Assembly: GCA_017163975.1 (NCBI GenBank)
Contig: JAFFSR010000291.1
Span: 2,423,001 to 2,487,000, forward strand
From: Anastatus disparis
Taxonomy: Eukaryota > Arthropoda > Insecta > Hymenoptera > Eupelmidae
Length of the DNA stretch: 64,000 bases
Direction: 5' to 3'
In this document: in pieces, positions 24,837 to 36,636 of the stretch
Layout of the letters: each line of letters opens with the position of its first letter
How positions within the stretch are numbered: the stretch's first letter is position 1
Program-made: the position numbers and the translations under genes
The notes under the pieces: generated by a model
The model's input: the letters and a program-made list of their open reading frames with translations, nothing else
Told to the model about the DNA's origin: nothing
Databases searched by the model: none

Positions 24837-25839
24837 TATTTTAAAACGGAATATGGAAGATAAACATGTATCGCTTTGTTCCTTAAATATCACGAATTAA
24901 AATATTAATTATTAGTAATTTTAAAGTGTTATATATGATGTAAATAATTCTATATTTAATAATTTTTAATTTTAGTAACAGAAAATGGCGCCCGGAAAGA
25001 TATTAATAATTACATTTTCTGCGAAATATTGTCCTTAAATCGAGTAGGTGAAATATCAGTCTTAGTACCAAAAAAAAGACACTAGGCATCGCAAATTTAT
25101 GCTTTTACTTCATAATATAATAGTACCAAAATTGATTCCTAAAATTCAAGCTATAGTACTAATTAAAAATATATCGCCACTCTTTTTTTAAGTACCTTAG
25201 TACATAAATTAGATATACTTGATTTAGAACCTATTTTAACAATACTTTCCTTTCTCCGTGCAGTTAGTTCTAGTAAACGTCAAATACTGTTTACGATTAT
25301 TTCATGGTTCGTGATTGAAACACGTAATTAAAAAGAATGAATTCCTATTATATTTTTTCATTGATTCTAATGCAAATTAGTAGAACAAATTCTCAATTCA
25401 TCATGATATAATTTGTATTTAAACAATTTTTATGCACATTGTAACTTTAATTAATCTTTTTTATAAAAATATAAAAATTTAATTTAGTACAAAGCTACAA
25501 TATCAAAATTCACAAGTTGTAGCAATTCTTTTTTATTTTAAAATTGGCCAATTTATACATAATAATATAATATATGAAAATTCAACCGAGCGACGTTAGG
25601 AGCGAGGCATTTTTTGCTAGTTTAGAATTAGAACGTATTATAAATTTTTTTTTGTAATTCGCGAGAGAGAGATAAACCGTGATCACGTGTTCAGCGATTT
25701 CGTTGACCGAGTAAATCATTAGATTATCTTAATGAAAATTTCTTTATTAAAATCCTTCTGATTGACCGGTGAATAATAATTTATAATTGAGATTGGTGGA
25801 CACAGTGGTGCGTGTTATATAAAGAAACAAATTTCATGA
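24837..25839. other. Intergenic DNA with a repeat shared with 21.25 kb
   Basis: A block of about 65 bp ending CGAGCGACGTTAGGAGCGA (25543-25606) is a diverged copy of 21249-21308. No gene. TGGCGCCCGG at 24987 looks like a retroelement primer-binding site but has no LTR beside it. Confidence 0.45.
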
Positions 25840-26165
25840 CGCGGGTCTTAGCGGCCATTTTGTTCATATAAATTCTTTTGAAAACCAGCTTGCGTTGACT
25901 AGTATTATATAAAATAATAGGTTTGGTTTTGATTAACACATTATTATTATTTCATTATTGCAATCGTCGTTGTACATGAGTTTGATGAGTACAATAAAGC
26001 CAAGGTACTCCCTAGCATAACCAAACGTGTTGAACCCGGTTACTTTCTTTCATTTTCCACCGTCCGATCCTTCCCACTCCTGCCGATCTTACTCTGGTAA
26101 CTCACTGAAGCGTCCGGCAACAGGAGAAACACGTATTTTCCCCTTCCGAAAGGGAAAAACGTTAA
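25840..26165 (+). repeat. LTR fragment related to the 14-kb solo LTR
   Basis: It matches the terminal 300 bp of the 14156-15568 LTR in opposite orientation, including GAGTACAATAAAGCCAAGG (polyadenylation region) and the CCTTCCGAAAGGGAAAAACG end. The terminal TACA is altered. The 62-codon frame here is part of the LTR and is not a gene. Confidence 0.8.
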
Positions 26166-26395
26166 AACATACACTGACTGAAGTGAAAAACAAGAAAAAA
26201 AGTCAAACATCGTAAGGCTACACTTAAAACTAAAAATAATAAGCACAAAAATAAAAATAAGTAATTATCTATAATTATTTTTTTGACGCATCCCAACAGT
26301 GAGAGGCAAGTGGAACTCACTCTAAAAAAGTACCCCAAAATAAAGAGAGTCCTTCTACGTCCACGTTGTTGTTCCTGGGTAGTGCTAAAAGAAGG

Positions 26396-26959
26396 ACAGT
26401 GTTCAAATTTAGATTGCTTAAGACTTCTGAACGTATATACAAGTATTTTTCAACAATAAAATTTGTGAATTGTTTTCTTGCTCCAAACAAAAAAATACGG
26501 GATCAAACAGGTACCATTAGATAGGTTATTTGGTCCTCTATCAGCCCAAAATAGTTCAGCAAAAAAAGATGGTCTTTTTGAGAAAATTGCATGTGCATAA
26601 AAAGTGCATTTTTTGGTAAAATGCATATATCTCAGTCATTTTTTAGTTTTTTATTAATTTCTTGCACTGGACTGAAGAGGGCTCGAAACAGAATAAAACC
26701 AGAAAAGGTTTACTAAAATTCATTGAAAATTGGTAAAACGATAGCCCTCTAAAGATATTGTCAACTTTTTCAGTTTGAACATTTAGTTTTCGTATGCAAT
26801 TTTCAAATGTGCACATCTTATGCAATTTTTATATTTCAGCAAAAAAAAAAAAAAAAAATACGTGTCTTCTTATTTTCAGAGTAGAATAATATACTTCATC
26901 GGTGCAGTGATTGGTAACTTGAGTGTTTACAGGCTGTTCGATTTAAAATGAAATCAACC
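26396..26959 (+). mobile_element. Orphan right end of the GGCTGATTCC transposon family
   Basis: The roughly 560 bp match 48508-49072, from GACAGTGTT through CTTAAGACTTC(T/C)GAACG to the terminus (GAAATCAACC here, GGAATCAGCC in the better copy). No left end or coding part accompanies it. Confidence 0.85.
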
Positions 26960-27683
26960 TTATATAGAAGAGGTTTTTAAAGAAAAATCCTATACTAATA
27001 AAAAAACGCAAAATAATTTTACAATATTAAAATATATATTAAATAATAATGATGGTATTCGCATTCAGTGCTATATATTTAATGAAAATATAAATGAATT
27101 CAAACATGAAATTGGATTCTGTTGAAGAGAATACTTCTATGAAGTATTTAAAATTACATATTTTCCACATAATTTTAAAAATAAATTTATTATTATGATA
27201 AGATTACATAATTTTATTTTAGAAAATATTACTTGAAAATGTTACAGTTGTAACGCGGCTTTTCCTCAATTTATAATAGACGTTATTTATATGCACGTCT
27301 TCCCTCTCACTCTGAAATTTCGTTTTGTCTCTTTCTATCTTTTTTAAATAACGAAACGAACGAAATGAGAATGATTATCTTACCACGCATTAAAAAAGCC
27401 ACACACACATACACTAGGACCACACAACAATAGACGAGAGTACTAATCCACCTAATTATTGGTTGTATGTTCTCGGTACCGCTGTTGAACTCCTGGCAAA
27501 TGACAATACGTGGGGCCATGTATTTAAGGTTATGCTCAGTAGGGGACACTCACTGAGGTATATCAAGGCACTCACATACACATGGTTGTATTCACTGCAC
27601 CCACAAGTCACAGCAAGATCCCCGAGTAGATGACTCTTAAGATCATACATCTAGGAGGTGACAAAGCGGCTCCAATGTGTAGT

Positions 27684-27689
<6 letters not shown>
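26960..27689. other. Intergenic stretch downstream of the LINE, nothing recognised
   Basis: No gene or linked repeat. TGTAACGCGG at 27249 resembles the LTR start TGTAACG but has no matching end. Confidence 0.4.
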
Positions 27690-27722
<33 letters not shown>

Positions 27723-27912
27723 TAGATAAGTTTTTGATTTATACAATATGTTATACAATATAAAATTTTGATTACAAAGCAGTAAATAATACAAATATAA
27801 AATAAGGAATTAAATTAGAACAAGATATAATATAATAATGCAAGACGACTTATAAAGTTATAAATTATAAAATTTAGAATATACAAAAGAAAAAAAACAA
27901 AAAAAAGTGGAC

Positions 27913-30823
27913 TTAAAGACGCGACTGCAGCTGAAGGGCCTGTCCACTCTCAAGTGTAATGAAATGATTGTAGGCGGATGATTTAAATGCGCAGGATGAC
28001 GTTAATGTTCGTATGTTGTAAGGTAAACTGTTCCAGATGCGAGATGACATAGAGACGAATGAGTTGTGATAATATTCGGTAGATGAATGAGGAATGATCA
28101 GTGGTCTCATATCTCCCCTCTGAGGCCTCCCAAGCAGATTCTAACGGTATCTGTCAAAAATGTAAGCCGGTGTACTTAATCTAAAAACAGAGTACAGGAA
28201 GGATGCAGTGAAGTATTTTCTTCTACCACCAGTCGAAAGCCAGCCCAAAGAGTACCTAAGAGAAGAGACATGCTCGTGCCTTCTTATACCATAGATGTAA
28301 CGTATGCCAGAGTTGACGAGTCGCTGGAGCTTAGTGTCAAGCTCTCCAGAGAGATCACAGTAGACCAAGCAGCAGTAATCAATCAGTGGAAACAAAAGAG
28401 CCTGGACTAAATGCTTGCGTAAAAGAAAGTTAGTACTCCTTCTAAAATAATTAAAGCGATAGAGAATGGTGTTAGCCTTTTTGCACACGTGACTGATATG
28501 CTCCTTCCAATTCAACTTTGCATCCAACCAAACGCCAAGATTACGGACACACGATTCGAAAGGAATGAGTGAACCATTGAGAGGTACACCAGCTGATGAG
28601 ATATAGGACAATTTATTGATGTAAAAATATGAGCCAAACAAAATAGCCTTAGTCTTACCAACATTGAGGTTTAATAGATTAGAGGCAGCCCATTCAGAAA
28701 CACGTTCTGCCTGCTCACCCATTAATGCAGAAAAATGAGACAATTCAGAAAAAGGAAACTGCACATAAATTTGCAGATCATCCGCATAGATGAGGTGAGA
28801 GACTCGAGCATCAAGACCAACAGCAACATTATTAATATAAATTGAAAAAAGTAGAGGACCAAGGACTGATCCCTGAGGAACACCCGTATTAAGATCTCTG
28901 AAAGCCGACATGACACCATCCGGTCCTAGGACTGCCTGTTGTCTACCGGTCAAGTAGGAAGCAAACCATCTGACAACAGCCACAGAGTAATCCATCTCGT
29001 ATAGCTTCTTTAAGAGTGTAACATGACACACTGTATTGAACGCTTTGCTGAAGTCAAACAGCAAGAGCAATGTGACAAGCCGCCTATCCATACCATGTCG
29101 AATGTCATCCGTCAGTCTAAGTAATGCAGTCTGCGTACTGTGTAAAGTCCTGTAGCCAGTCTGAAAAGGGTCCAGTAACTGTCGAGAGTATAAGTAATCC
29201 GAAAGCTGTTGGTGCACCAGGCGCTCAAGAACCTTAGATAAGAAGGAAAGGAGAGAAATCGGTTTCATATCATTCATTGTACAAGGAGAAGGAGTTTTAT
29301 TTAAAGCAGTAACTAAAGACTTCTTCCACACTGTTGGAAACTCAGAAAGCTTTAAAGAATCATTAAACATACTACAGATAAGCGAACCAACAGCAGGAAA
29401 AGCAAGAAAAATAAATGATTGAGGAACACCATCATGACCCTTTCGTCTGCGAGGAAGAGTGGCTAATCGCCAGCAAGACTTCATCGGTCGTCACCTCTCT
29501 GAAATTAAAAGCAGGACGAAAATCATCATCAGATAAGTTCTTCAGATAAGCGTCGACCGAGGGAGCGAGTGGATCAAACGCAATACCACTGAAGAAATCA
29601 TTAAGCTCGTCAGGCGAGAAACTATGCGAAGAGTCTTTGCGACCGGAACAGATGCCCAGGTTCTTGAGCTCCTTCCAAATCTGTTGCGAATTCGTGAGTC
29701 CAGTCAGTCTATCATGATAGTATAATAATTTAGCAGATTCGATCCGTGAGTGTGCTCTGTCTCGTGCAGTCTTGTAGTTAGTTAAGTCTGTATGAAGTCT
29801 AGAGCATCTAAATCGCCTATAAAGCCTATCCCGTTCAAGTATCAATATCTTGAGTTCAGGAGTGACCCACGGGCGATGATGCTTACCCTGACGAACAACT
29901 CTGACCGGTACAAAGCGTAAGATTGCCTCATTTAGATGCGAATACAGACAGTCAAGACGATCAGCCAAAGGCAATGCACCACCACAGGTGGAACACCCCA
30001 GAGAGCGAAAAAACGCTAGCAAAGCAGACTGATCAACGGACTTGAAGTCTCGATAAGTGAAGTCATTTAAGGTAGGACATTTGAGAGAAGACTTAACAGT
30101 AGCAGTCAGTAGGTCATGGCCGTCAATGAAAGGTACATCAGTCTTCCAGTAATCAATCAAAGTATCATTGGCATCGATGAGGCATAAATCTAGCCAGGTG
30201 TCAGATGTAGCAGTATGGTGAGTAGGTCCAAATGGAACCAAAAAAAGGGAATTGTCAGAAATCAGTGACCTGAGGAACAATGCATCATCAGACCCAGATA
30301 GTTGATCCGCATTGAAATCACTAAGAATAATCTTGGTGCTGTAATTGTGCATAAAAGCAGTTAAGTCCGGTATAAAGTCACTGTGTGCAAGGAAAGGCGC
30401 ATGCGGTGGTCTATAGACAACTCCAACGAAGATTGGTGAAGGAATAGTCTTAGCTGTGATCTCACAGAAGAGATATTCAGGCAATCCAGGTTTGCCTGTC
30501 CAACTACTAGTAGATGAACAAAGACGGATGGAAGTAAGACAGCAATGTATATAAAGAGCGACACCGCCACCACGAGTATTGCGATCAAGTCGATGGAGAA
30601 CGTAATTATCAAGCATAACTAAGGAATCATCAACTACCTGACCCAGCTTTGTTTCAGTTACAGCTAATACGTGGAAAAAAGCACGAGATGCCAAGAAATG
30701 CCTAACCATCTCGATGTGTGCTCGCAAAGAGTTAACATTGAAATAGCAGACACGGAGGCCATCTTCAGTAATGAATTGTTTACTAGAGTTAATGAAAGGA
30801 AGTTTATTAGTAACTGATGGCAT
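27913..30823 (-). pseudogene. LINE ORF2: APE endonuclease and reverse transcriptase, two lesions
   Basis: The N-terminal APE domain shows FNVNSL, VTETKLG, YRPPH, LSDFNAD and DGHD motifs, for nicking target DNA. The reverse transcriptase shows DFSKAFNTV (motif A), GVPQGSVLGPLLF (B), IYADDLQIY (C, catalytic Asp pair) and LNVGKTKAILFG, then LGVWLDAKLNW and a CR1-like C-terminus (RIWNSLPYNIRT). One extra base in a GGG run (29438-29440) shifts frame between the domains, at QTKG|HDGVP. A TAG at 28143-28141 cuts off the last about 75 residues. All catalytic motifs are otherwise present, so decay looks recent. Confidence 0.92.
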
Positions 30824-30900
30824 ATGAGAATGAATAGCAGAAGGAGATGACGATGAAGATGCTGAGAGTGGACTTACCCGTCGAGAAGTTATGACAGAAG

Positions 30901-32223
30901 CTAAGTTTTGCCGGATGACGATGACTGGATCTTCATTAAAAAAGACTTCAGGTCCTCATCAGATGTTATGAGATATGGAGTGTTACTCCCTTTTTTGCGC
31001 GCATAAATCCTTCCATTTCTGACGAAGGTAACAAAGCCATTGTCCTTATCATGCGCCTTAGCCAGAACTCTGAGCTTGAGCTGATGAAGAGCTGGAGGAA
31101 GATACTCATTAATATTAATGAGAGCCGTTGTAATGTCATTGAGAGGCCTAGCAGCCTCCAATAGTTCCACTTTGATCTGTGAAGTATGTAATTTCTTGAT
31201 TCGTATCTTAGCAAGAATCAATGAGCGCACCAAAGAAGCACTTTTAAGCGTGACAAGCAGTGGAACAATATCTTTAGATTTAGAAGGTAATGGAAAAATC
31301 GACGCATCAGTGCCAGAGACAGATACAGGTTGTAATGAAGGCTGATCACATGCATCATGGAAATCAGCAACAGATGTAGGAGTGTGAGAGCCAGATGCAG
31401 ATTCCAGAGGTGAATGAACATGCACAGAACGAGGACCAGCCTCAGGTGAGCGACGCATAGGTCTAACAGACACAGCATCAACCAACGATATGCCGGTATC
31501 AAGTGTAACCAAAACAGCGTAAGCAGCCCTTTTGAGATCTTCAAATTCCGACGGGATTAAACCACTTAAAACCAAATCAGCAGAACGCTCTATACGCAGC
31601 TGTCGAGTCGCAAGCTCCCTGTACTGCCTGGCCAAACTCTTGCTAAGTTCATCAAGCTTGGAAATCTTAGCAATCTCCACATCACAACTAGCAGAATCCG
31701 AAGAAGGCGAAGGTGCCGCCAACAGTCGGTCCAACTTGTTCTTCAGTTCCTCGTAATCACGCTGCAGCTAATCCAAACGTTCCTCCGCAGCATCAACACG
31801 TCCACCCATACTCAGTGAGAGATCCTGCATCTGATTCTCAAGTGCAGACAGACCGCTAGTTAGCGTTGATAATCTGGAATCAATGGAAGTAAGGGAAGTC
31901 TGCAGAGTATCCAGTTTATCAAGCTTTCCCATCTTCTCAAGCAGCATATTCAGTACATCCTGTGGTGCACCAGTCGGTGCAGGTGTAGAGGCACGAAACG
32001 AGGCATCCGATCCCACAGAGCTTGTCCGAGAGCGAGAGGAAGGATTATTAACCTCCTTAAGACAGGGCGTGCCGACCTTCACAATAACACCAGACTCATC
32101 CTTACGCACACTCAACAGCTTACAACAGCCAGCATGATAGATATTCCCACATCTCTCAGACTCCTGCGGCTTAGATGCCGAATGAAATTCCTTAGAACAG
32201 CTGGCACACTTTTTAGACATCAC
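30901..32223 (-). pseudogene. LINE ORF1 protein (PHD-like zinc finger, coiled coil), one nonsense codon
   Basis: Starts MMSKKCASCSKEF with a Cys/His-rich segment (CASC, CGNIYHAGCC, CLKE) like the PHD-type finger of CR1 ORF1 proteins. A Ser/Pro linker and a heptad-type leucine-rich stretch (LDKLDTLQTSLTSIDSRLST, coiled coil for trimerisation or RNA binding) follow. A TAG at 31770-31768 interrupts the frame after AEERLD; the same frame continues with LQRDYEELKNKLDR to the stop at 30901, so this is one ORF of about 440 codons. ORF1 proteins bind the element RNA in the ribonucleoprotein particle. Confidence 0.85.
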
Positions 32224-32315
32224 GCTTGTATGGAGACGTTTAAAGCCTTCAGCGAATCAAGTAGTAGCAATATGATTTACAAGCCACAGGAGAAAAATAC
32301 CCAATATAGTACAAT

Positions 32316-32955
32316 CCTCGATAAATTGAATGCACAGTGCAGCTGCAGATAACTGCCTTATCGACAGAGTCAGCCTGGATATGCAAAGCAAAGATACGGT
32401 CCTGAAGTACCAATGACCAACGCTCTCAAACAGTGACAGCACAGTCGTGACCCGTCACCAACAGCAATGTTAACCTCAAAGTGCAATTATGAGATGTGAA
32501 TAATGCGTAGAATTGTAAAAATTACGTAGCAATATATAAGAAAAATACGTACCGCCGTGAGCACGCATCAAAGTATAATGCGTACTGCACGGGAACGTCA
32601 AAGCACTCAGCAAAGGACAAGCAGCAGTAGATAGTCCTCGATAAATCGAATATACAGTGCAGCTGCAGATAACTGCCTTATCGACGGAGTCGGCTTAGAT
32701 ATGCAAAGCTAAGATATGGTCCTCAAGTACCGATGACCAACGCATTCAAACAGTGGTAGCACAGTCGTGATCTGTCACAAACAGCAAAGTTAACCTCCGA
32801 GTGCAATTATGAGATGTGAGTAATGCATAGAATTATAAAAAAATTATGTAGCAATGTATAAGAAAAATACGTACCGCCGTGAGCACGCATCAAAGTATAA
32901 TGCGTACTACACGGGAACATCAAAGCACTCAGCAAAGGACAAGCAGCAGTAGATG
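32316..32955 (-). repeat. Two 320-bp tandem monomers in the LINE 5' region
   Basis: CCTCGATAAAT... begins at 32316 and again at 32636; the units are nearly identical to their shared end (AAGGACAAGCAGCAGTAGAT). Their position, directly upstream of ORF1, resembles monomeric promoter arrays of some LINEs (mouse L1 is the known case); promoter activity here is inference. Confidence 0.8.
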
Positions 32956-33115
32956 TTGGTCTTATGTTAGAAAAGGACAGCACTAGTAAAGGTCCATCTG
33001 CAATCTCAGCTATGCAAATAACTCACATACACCTCCACGCCACTCCACTCAACTCAATTGGCAGAAAGAATATGCGCGAGAATATTCTTTCTTTCTATTC
33101 TATTCTTAATTGCTA

Positions 33116-33118
<3 letters not shown>

Positions 33119-33193
<75 letters not shown>

Positions 33194-33198
33194 GAGAT
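33119..33198. repeat. (GA)n microsatellite
   Basis: Interrupted GA repeat just upstream of the LINE 5' end. The open frames across it are artefacts. Confidence 0.95.
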
Positions 33199-33414
33199 AG
33201 AACACTACGAATAATACAATGGAGGCCGGTAATGCAGGATAGAATTACACATATGATAAAAAATAACACCTGAATAAAAAATCTGATTATAAGAGAAAAA
33301 GATAGAAGATCGCTTCGTAAAAAGATTGTAATCAGTCACATTGCAGAGGGCGCTCAAAGACTTATTATATTCAAACGCAAATTAAATAATAACTTCTTTT
33401 TTGTTTGTTTTAAA

Positions 33415-33640
33415 CTTAAAGCATATATTACTGGAGGAAGCACGCCTGAACAAATAGACGATATTGAGAGAGAAAGCGATAGTTTGGGTAACCGTTTTCT
33501 CTGAGAAAGAAGTTGCGTCAACCAACCGTATGCCTGCACGAGAAAGAAAGGTGGTACCCAAACTGTCTCTCTTTTTCTTGCTCATTTGTCTACACTTTTT
33601 CCATAAACGTTCTTCCTCCAGTAGTATATGCTCTAAAGCT
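33415..33640. mobile_element. Short foldback MITE, AGCATATATTACTGGAGGAA ends
   Basis: Inverted ends (AGCATATATTACTGGAGGAA at the left; TTCCTCCAGTAGTATATGCT at the right) enclose arms including TTTGGGTA(A/C)C and GAGAGAAAG. It matches the TIR of the MITE at 49692-49932, so two members are in the window. Target duplication not clear for this copy. Confidence 0.75.
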
Positions 33641-33831
33641 TTAAAAGTCTTTTATTGCATTTTTATAGATGACGCTACTGTACAGCTAAGAAAAATAATA
33701 TTATAGTTGCATAAATTAATTAAAAACAAAGAAAAATAATAAAGAAAAATCCAAACAATCTAAGAAAACAAATAGTTAAAGTAAAATTGTTTAGTGGAAA
33801 TAAAACCTTGTAATAAGATGTATAATTAATT

Positions 33832-34185
33832 ATAAAATAATATTAAAAATAAAAAAAAACTTTTTAATGTACTACGTTTTTATAATGAACTAAAAAGTAT
33901 AAAATAATGTGTAATAAAATGAGAAATGAATACTGATTTGAAATAAAAAAAACGTGGGGCGCATGTTTATTATTATGTATTGTATGCGCCCCACGTTTTT
34001 TTTATTTCAAATCAGTATTCATTTCTCATTTTATTACACATTATTTTATACTTTTTAGTTCATTATAAAAACGTAGTACATTAAAAGTTTTTTTTATTTT
34101 TAATATTATTTTATACTTTTTAGTTCAATTAAAAAACGTGGTAGATTGAAAATTTTTTTTTTATTTAGATATTATCTTATACATT
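33832..34185. mobile_element. Palindrome with an extra third arm
   Basis: 33832-34115 is a near-perfect palindrome with centre GGGGCGCATG...CATGCGCCCC-like near 33972 and arms of about 130 bp. 34107-34185 repeats the distal arm again in direct orientation (ACTTTTTAGTTCA, ACGTGGTAGATTG). No ORF. Confidence 0.8.
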
Positions 34186-34484
34186 TTGGTATTATTATTA
34201 TTATTATTATTAATATTATTTATCGTGTTGTCCAACAGTGCATATTATATAGCATATATATTGTTATCAAGGGACTAAAACGTGTTTCATCTATTTTTTT
34301 TAGAGAACACGTAATCGCATGCTGAGTTTCCCGCCATTTTGACGATAATGACGCTATTAGAAATTCAACCAAAATTTATTGTTTTATGCATTGATAGACC
34401 ATAAAATGAATAAAATACAGTCTCAAATTTTATACGTACAATACAAAATACTGTAATTTATGTCTAATTGCAATATGAGAAGTT

Positions 34485-35005
34485 AAAGAATTTTAAAAAT
34501 TTTCGAAGATGGTTAGACACTAATGTTAAAAGTATATCTATATATAAAATCTTCAAAATTTCAATTTTTCCAATATCTCCGTATATAATTGTATTAATAT
34601 ATTTTTCGGTGGGAATATATATTTAATTATATTATCCAACAATGCATGCAAAAATATAATATTGAATATATTAATATATTAATATATTTGATATATTAAT
34701 ATATTAATATATTTGATATATTAATATATTAATATATTAATATATTTGATATATTAATATATTAATATATTTGATATATTAATATATTAATATATTACTA
34801 TATTAATATATTACTATATTTGATATATTAATATATTAATATATTAATATATCAAAAGAAGATTTTTAAAATTTTCGAAGATGTTTAGACACTTATGTTA
34901 AAAGTGTATCTATATATAAAATCTTCAAATCTTCAATTTTGCCAACATCTCCGTATATGATTGAATATATTAATATATTGTTCGGTAGATATATATATTT
35001 TTTTT
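34485..35005. repeat. AT satellite between two direct repeats
   Basis: TATTAATATATTTGATATAT units fill about 34660-34855. A 140-bp block beginning AAAATTTTCGAAGATG lies on both sides (about 34490-34625 and 34868-35005). No gene. Confidence 0.8.
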
Positions 35006-35105
35006 ATAATATTGCATTGTCATCCAGTTCCGAGCTATATTTAAAATTTCAAGTCTCTAGCTCATCAGGAAGTTAGTTTACAATCGGTTGCAAAATTCGT
35101 ACCGA

Positions 35106-35140
<35 letters not shown>

Positions 35141-35894
35141 CCAAAGCGAGTTAATAAAAACGTAGTAATAGTAATAACATAGATTCTTAATCGAATTAGG
35201 CGCGCAGAGGACGTAACAAGCAAAATGTTAAAATACCACATTCGTAGAGGGAATGAAAAACTAATTTGACTAGCAAGTAGCAAACTACACCAGAGTAATT
35301 AAAGAAACTTAGCGAAAAGAAACTAATTTGATTAGGGAGGCGTGAATTAGGAAAGAGACAGTAGATAGGACATAATAAGAGTAACAAAGAGAGCAATAGT
35401 GAAGAAGAAGCAATCGACGCTCCGCGTTCACTTCCTTCTTCTTCATGCCTCGTAGTCGTTCAGATCATCGTATTGTAGAGTCATTCTTTTTAGTAATTGT
35501 TAAAGTTTCCTTTATTGGTAAAATTATTAAATTTTTATTATTGTCGTTGAGTTTAAGAAATAGATTATTGGTATTAAATATTTTCTTTGATTGTTGTTAT
35601 TATTAATTTACTCTCGTGAGACTTTGTTGCTTTTCTCTTCCGCGGGTGCCATCACCACGTTGAAGCAATTAACCACTATCCTCCCGGAGGGTCTATCACA
35701 ACTAGCCACCGGCCATTTTGAAAAAGAAAATATCAGCGCTTTTGTAGAGTGATTTTTTTTTCTCTGGGTTCCAGGGACATGAAAATTGAGATTGAGGCTG
35801 ATACAGATCATAGCGGACAGCATAAGGTATAATTTGATTAAATAAAATTTTTTTTGTGTCGGTGAAAGATTAAATAAATAAATTCTCGTATAAG

Positions 35895-35957
<63 letters not shown>

Positions 35958-35967
35958 AGTACACTTA
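35006..35967. other. Repeat tail with (AGAC)n, then intergenic DNA and a CT microsatellite
   Basis: 35040-35140 ends CGTACCGAACAGACAGACAG, a repeat tail style I recall from insect repeats. A (CT)n tract fills about 35898-35954. No supported gene. Confidence 0.5.
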
Positions 35968-36633
35968 CTAGGAGAGTCTCACACCTCCGGATCACGGATT
36001 TTGCTTAAACTTCGGGATTAGTTTTTAGATTATAAAATATGGAAAAAGCTAAAGTTATAGTCATAAATACTCAATATTTCCCTAGTTACAGGCAATTAAA
36101 GAAAATCACTAAAAAAGTTACTAGATTTTTAAACGCATATAGTTCTTTAGCATTGATAGCTACAAGCTTGAAACTTTTTTTAAATGAAAGCTGAGCTCAA
36201 ATCCTTTCGAAACAGTAGTTACAGCATATCAAAATATTATTTTTCCCCAAAGTTAGAGCGTAATAAGGATTGGACCTAATTTCAGCTTTTATTATTAATT
36301 AATGTTTTAAAAAGAAAAATCAGGTCCAATGTTTATCATGCTCTAACTTTAGGAAAAAATAATATTTTGACATGCTATAACTACTTATTCGAAAGGATTT
36401 GAGCTCAGCTTTCATTTAAAAAAAGGTTTAAGCTTCTAGCTAACAATTCTGAGGAACTATAAGCGTTTAAAAATCTAGTAACTTTTTTAGTGATTTTCTT
36501 TAATTGCCTGTAACTAGGGAAATATTGAGTATTTATGACTATATAACTTTAGCTTTTTCCATATTTTATCATCTGAAAACTTATCCCGAAGTTTAAGCAA
36601 AATCCGTGATCCGGAGATGTGACACTCTCCTAG
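35968..36633. mobile_element. Foldback element A2 with TTA target duplication
   Basis: The ends are CTAGGAGAGT and its inverse, with TTA flanking both (35965-35967 and 36634-36636). The arms of about 320 bp carry AACTTCGGGATTAG and ATAAAATATGGAAAAAGC, matching element A1 at 10543. A 3-bp TTA duplication is typical of PIF/Harbinger elements; that assignment is inference from the target site. Confidence 0.85.
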
Positions 36634-36636
36634 TTA

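Larger units (their letters stand above)
27690..32960 (-). mobile_element. CR1-like non-LTR retrotransposon, nearly full length
   Basis: On the minus strand the order is a 5' region with two monomers (32955-32316), ORF1 (32223-30901), a 77-bp spacer, ORF2 (30823-27913), an AT-rich 3' UTR and a terminal simple-repeat tail (GATA/GA on the plus strand, about 27690-27730). ORF1 with a zinc-binding PHD-like start and ORF2 with APE endonuclease plus reverse transcriptase fit CR1-related clades. It is dead: one nonsense codon in ORF1, one frameshift and one nonsense codon in ORF2. No target duplication was identified. Confidence 0.85.

Noticed and set aside
24980..25010. Retroelement primer-binding site (TGGCGCCCGG)
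   Set aside because: No LTR end directly upstream and no gag or pol downstream.
26027..26246. Two related frames (14113-14295 minus and 26027-26215 plus) that look like a conserved small protein
   Set aside because: Both lie in homologous LTR sequence, span the polyadenylation region and show no coding pattern.
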